A model generated the notes under the pieces. It was given only the letters and a program-made list of their open reading frames with translations. It was not told where the DNA came from and searched no databases. This document shows, one piece after another, positions 5,367-7,525 of a stretch of 7,525 nucleotides of DNA. The stretch is from the NCBI GenBank assembly GCA_028291445.1, contig JAQGIA010000392.1:1-7525 (forward strand). The letters run 5' to 3'. Each line of letters begins with the position of its first letter. The stretch's first letter is position 1. This DNA is from Belnapia sp. GTDB lineage: Bacteria > Pseudomonadota > Alphaproteobacteria > Acetobacterales > Acetobacteraceae. The translations under genes and the position numbers were made by a program.

Positions 5367-6872
5367 TTGCGTAGCATGGTCCGGCGATTCCGGTCAGACG
5401 CCCTGGCTTCGGTCGTCTTGGCTTCGGTCGTCCAATCGGGTTTCGGCACCTTGACCCGACTGCTCCCGGCCGCCAATTCGCCGGTCTGGGTCCTGGCGGA
5501 AAGCATCGGAGCCGCCATCTTCTCCATGCTTTCGATGCTCGTCATCGGTCGCGTCATTGGACCAAACGACACCGGCATCGCTATGGTCGCGATCGCCGCC
5601 TTCCTGACGATCGACGTCTTCACCGCCTCGATGTTTTCCGATGCGCTGGTGCAGCGAAAGCAGTTGGATCAGCGGCATGCCGAGAGCGCGGCGACGGGCG
5701 CGGTGCTGCTTGGTGCCGTCACCGGCATCGGCCTCGCCACCATCGGACCCTTGCTGGCCGTGCGGTCCAGCGTGCCGGACGCAAGCTGGCTGATGCTCGC
5801 CCTGGCGCCACTCGTCCCGCTTTCGGCCTTTTCCGGCACGGCCTCCGGCCTTTATCTCCGGGAACAGCGCTTCCGCCTGCTGGCGCTGCGCCTGTTGCTC
5901 GGCCAACCGATCGCGCTGACCGTCGGCCTGTTGCTGGCGCATGGCGGCTTCGGTCCCTGGGCGGTGATCGGCAGCCAGATCGTCTCCACCGGCATCACCT
6001 TCGTGCTGATGCTGCGCGGCGGCCTTGGGTTGCGGCCGCGACTGGACTTCGCCGCCCTGCGCGACCTGTGGCCCATCGCCGGGCCGCAAGTGGCCAGCGT
6101 GGTGGTGGTGGCCGGAAAATACCGCATCTTCCTTTTGGCGCTGAGCGCCGTGGTCGCGCCCAATGTCCTCGCCCTGTCGCATTTCGCCTTCCGCATGCTG
6201 GATGCAGCGCTCGGCATCGTCGGCCAGACGGTAACGCGTATCGCCATGCCCCGGCTCTGCGCGCTGCAGCACGACCGCGCCGCGATGGCGGATACCTATG
6301 GCGACATCGCCCAGCTCCAGGCGCTGCTCGGCCTGCCGATCTGCGTCGGCATCGCCCTGACGGCACCGGACCTGGTGCATCTGCTGCTGGGCCCCTCCTG
6401 GGCCGGCACCGCCGAGGCGGCACGGGTCGTCGCCGCCGCGGCTGCCTTCACCTTCCTCTACGGCGGCCACAGCGCCCTGTTCGTCGCGCTCGGCAAGGCC
6501 AGCCGCAACTTCTACGTCGGCGTCGTGTCGCTGGCGCTGCCGCTGATCGCCCTCGCGGTATTTCAGCCGCAGACCCCGGAAGCCGTGGCCTGGAGCTGGG
6601 CGCTGCCGTCCCTGGTGCTGCCGCCGACGATGACCTGGCTGGTGCTGCGCGAGCTGCACCGGTCGCCGTGGTGGCTCGCCCGGAAGATCGCACCCGGCGT
6701 GCTCGCCGCGGGGGCCATGGCCATTGCCGTGCTCGCCGTCCAGAGCGGCCGCATCGGCCTGCCTTCGCTGCCGCGCCTGGTGGTCTCCGTCATCGTGGGC
6801 GGCATGGTCTTCGGCAGCTTCGCCTGGCTCGCGCTGCGGGGCCGGATGCCGCGGGCACTCGGCGCCGCCTGA
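5367..6872 (+). CDS. Polysaccharide flippase / lipopolysaccharide biosynthesis membrane protein (MOP superfamily, Wzx/PST type)
   Basis: Integral inner-membrane protein of up to 501 aa, in the normal size range for Wzx/PST exporters, expected to translocate a lipid-linked glycan from the cytoplasmic to the periplasmic face. Seen: roughly 12-14 hydrophobic segments spread along the chain (for example about 45-60, 71-88, 111-131, 141-157, 171-191, 197-215, 317-334, 351-375, 383-399, 441-458 and 470-490). A family-like N-terminal block contains GRVIGPNDTGIAMVA (61-75) and FSDALVQRKQL (90-100), resembling the 'LxPxdfG...D.gl..al.q' region of PST flippases. The start is uncertain: TTG 5367 and ATG 5376 lack a strong Shine-Dalgarno sequence, and residues 1-40 look unlike family N-termini, so translation may begin later, for example at TTG 5451. 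An in-frame 15-bp duplication gives LASVVLASVV (14-23 from TTG 5367). The specific glycan cannot be inferred. Confidence 0.88.
   Translation: MRSMVRRFRSDALASVVLASVVQSGFGTLTRLLPAANSPVWVLAESIGAAIFSMLSMLVIGRVIGPNDTGIAMVAIAAFLTIDVFTASMFSDALVQRKQLDQRHAESAATGAVLLGAVTGIGLATIGPLLAVRSSVPDASWLMLALAPLVPLSAFSGTASGLYLREQRFRLLALRLLLGQPIALTVGLLLAHGGFGPWAVIGSQIVSTGITFVLMLRGGLGLRPRLDFAALRDLWPIAGPQVASVVVVAGKYRIFLLALSAVVAPNVLALSHFAFRMLDAALGIVGQTVTRIAMPRLCALQHDRAAMADTYGDIAQLQALLGLPICVGIALTAPDLVHLLLGPSWAGTAEAARVVAAAAAFTFLYGGHSALFVALGKASRNFYVGVVSLALPLIALAVFQPQTPEAVAWSWALPSLVLPPTMTWLVLRELHRSPWWLARKIAPGVLAAGAMAIAVLAVQSGRIGLPSLPRLVVSVIVGGMVFGSFAWLALRGRMPRALGAA
5403..5432 (+). repeat. In-frame 15-bp tandem duplication near the flippase N-terminus
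   Basis: Two adjacent 15-base units (5403-5417 and 5418-5432) are identical except for the first base (CTG versus TTG) and encode LASVV twice. Such a duplication is consistent with replication slippage. It lies in the part of the protein whose translation is uncertain. Confidence 0.85.
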
Positions 6873-6876
6873 CCGA

Positions 6877-6903
6877 AGCCGGCCAGGAAGGAACGTGCCG
6901 GCT
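6877..6903. terminator. Possible bidirectional hairpin between convergent flippase and livF genes
   Basis: AGCCGGC (6877-6883) and GCCGGCT (6897-6903) form a perfect 7-bp stem with a 13-base loop in the 39-base gap between two convergent genes. Position fits a shared terminator. There is no following T tract on the plus strand and only a weak one on the minus strand, so intrinsic termination is not assured. Confidence 0.35.
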
Positions 6904-6911
6904 GCACTGCG

Positions 6912-7525
6912 TCACCCATGCAGCGCGTTCGGCACGTCCTGGCCGAAATAGGCACGTTCCAGCCGGTGCGGCAGGCCGGCTTCCTGTGCGCCGGCTTCCA
7001 GCACCACGCCCCCCTGGGCCAGTGCATAGACCCGGTCGGAGACCGCCAGCGCCTTCTCGATCAGCTGCTCCACCAGCAGCACCGCGGTCCCCTTGGCGCG
7101 CAAGGCCCGCACCACCCCCAGCACCCGGTCGACCAGCACCGGCGAGAGCCCGGCGGAGGGCTCGTCCAGCATCAGCAGCCGTGGCCGCTGCACCAGCCCC
7201 TGCGCCACCGCCAGCATCTGCTGCTGCCCGCCGCTGAGCGCGCCGCCCTTGTCATGGCGCTTGGCGGCGATCTCGGGGAAGAATTCCAGCGCCTCCTCGA
7301 TTCGCGCCTGGCGTTCCCGCCGCGGCAGGTCGTAGCCGGCCAGCAGCAGATTGTCGGTGACCGAGATCTGGGTGAAGACCCGGTGGCCCTCGATCACATG
7401 CACCAGCCCAGCCCGCGCCGCGGTGCGGGGATCGGCCCCCTGCATATCCGCGCCGCCGAACCGCACCGTGCCGCCCTGGACCGGCAGCAATCCGGAGATC
7501 GCCCGCAGCAGGGTGGTCTTGCCGG
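6912..7525 (-). CDS. livF: Branched-chain amino acid ABC transporter, ATP-binding protein LivF (partial, 5' end beyond the window)
   Basis: ATPase subunit of a LIV/HAAT-type ABC importer, acting at the cytoplasmic face of the inner membrane with LivG, LivH, LivM and a periplasmic binding protein. The reading frame stays open to the window edge, so the gene begins outside; about 204 codons are present, and roughly the first 30-40 residues are missing. Seen: the end of the Walker A loop (GKTTLLRAISGLL, encoded at about 7485-7523), the HVIEGHRVFTQISVTDNLLL segment in place of the commoner LivF 'YVPEGR.IF..LTV.ENL', the ABC signature LSGGQQQ (LSGGQ at 7224-7238), Walker B LLMLDE (7161-7178) followed by PSAGLSP, and LLVEQ, the LivF-typical replacement of the H-loop. 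The chain ends ERAYFGQDVPNALHG, close to the usual LivF terminus. TGA is at 6912-6914. It converges on the flippase gene and marks the end of the polysaccharide cluster. The substrate class could be amino acids, urea or another small molecule; 'livF' names the family. Confidence 0.9.
   Translation of the reverse strand, partial: GKTTLLRAISGLLPVQGGTVRFGGADMQGADPRTAARAGLVHVIEGHRVFTQISVTDNLLLAGYDLPRRERQARIEEALEFFPEIAAKRHDKGGALSGGQQQMLAVAQGLVQRPRLLMLDEPSAGLSPVLVDRVLGVVRALRAKGTAVLLVEQLIEKALAVSDRVYALAQGGVVLEAGAQEAGLPHRLERAYFGQDVPNALHG

Noticed and set aside
5239..5454. 71-codon plus-strand frame in the intergenic region overlapping the flippase start
   Set aside because: No family resemblance and no convincing ribosome-binding site; it is out of frame with the flippase.
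5394..6659. 421-codon open frame on the minus strand opposite the flippase gene
   Set aside because: It is Gln/Arg/His/Gly-rich without hydrophobic pattern or motifs, while the plus strand encodes a coherent multi-pass membrane protein.
6068..7237. 389-codon plus-strand frame running through the flippase end and the LivF region
   Set aside because: It is an Arg/Pro/Ala-rich translation crossing two real genes in other frames.

Overview
The window reads as part of a chromosome from a GC-rich bacterium, most likely an alphaproteobacterium (a Rhodospirillales-like or rhizobial-type background is my guess). This rests on very strong G/C bias at third codon positions, ATG/TTG start usage, and the general look of the proteins; there is no rRNA or other taxonomic marker. 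The region is one edge of a surface-polysaccharide gene cluster, and at the right end it abuts an unrelated branched-chain amino-acid transport operon.

Left block (149-3940, plus strand): four tightly packed genes that look like one operon. In order they encode an extended-SDR NAD-dependent sugar epimerase/dehydratase, a canonical glucose-1-phosphate cytidylyltransferase (rfbF type), a Rossmann-SAF oxidoreductase of the 'predicted homoserine dehydrogenase' kind (COG4091-like), and an RmlC-type sugar 3,5-epimerase. The two middle genes carry nearly identical ribosome-binding leaders, and the third and fourth overlap by ATGA. Together they suggest synthesis of a CDP-activated modified sugar, or another CDP-activated building block. 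The usual next enzyme after RfbF, CDP-glucose 4,6-dehydratase (RfbG), is absent from the window.

Middle block (3832-5366): a GT2 glycosyltransferase of the galactofuranosyl/rhamnosyl-transferase-like type lies on the minus strand. Its 3' end runs about 109 bases into the end of the 3,5-epimerase gene on the opposite strand. Upstream of it is a comparatively AT-rich, non-coding region of about 440 bases, which must hold the divergent promoters for the glycosyltransferase (leftward) and the flippase (rightward).

Right block (5367-6872, plus): a multi-pass MOP-superfamily (Wzx/PST-type) polysaccharide flippase with an uncertain start and a small in-frame 15-bp tandem duplication near its N-terminus. 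After a 39-base gap with a small hairpin comes the C-terminal four-fifths of a LivF-type ABC ATPase on the minus strand (6912 to beyond the window end).

Working model (inference): the left operon makes a nucleotide-activated sugar, the GT2 enzyme adds a sugar to a lipid-linked glycan on the cytoplasmic face, and the flippase moves the lipid-linked glycan across the inner membrane. No polymerase, initiating transferase, mobile element, CRISPR array, tRNA or rRNA is visible.
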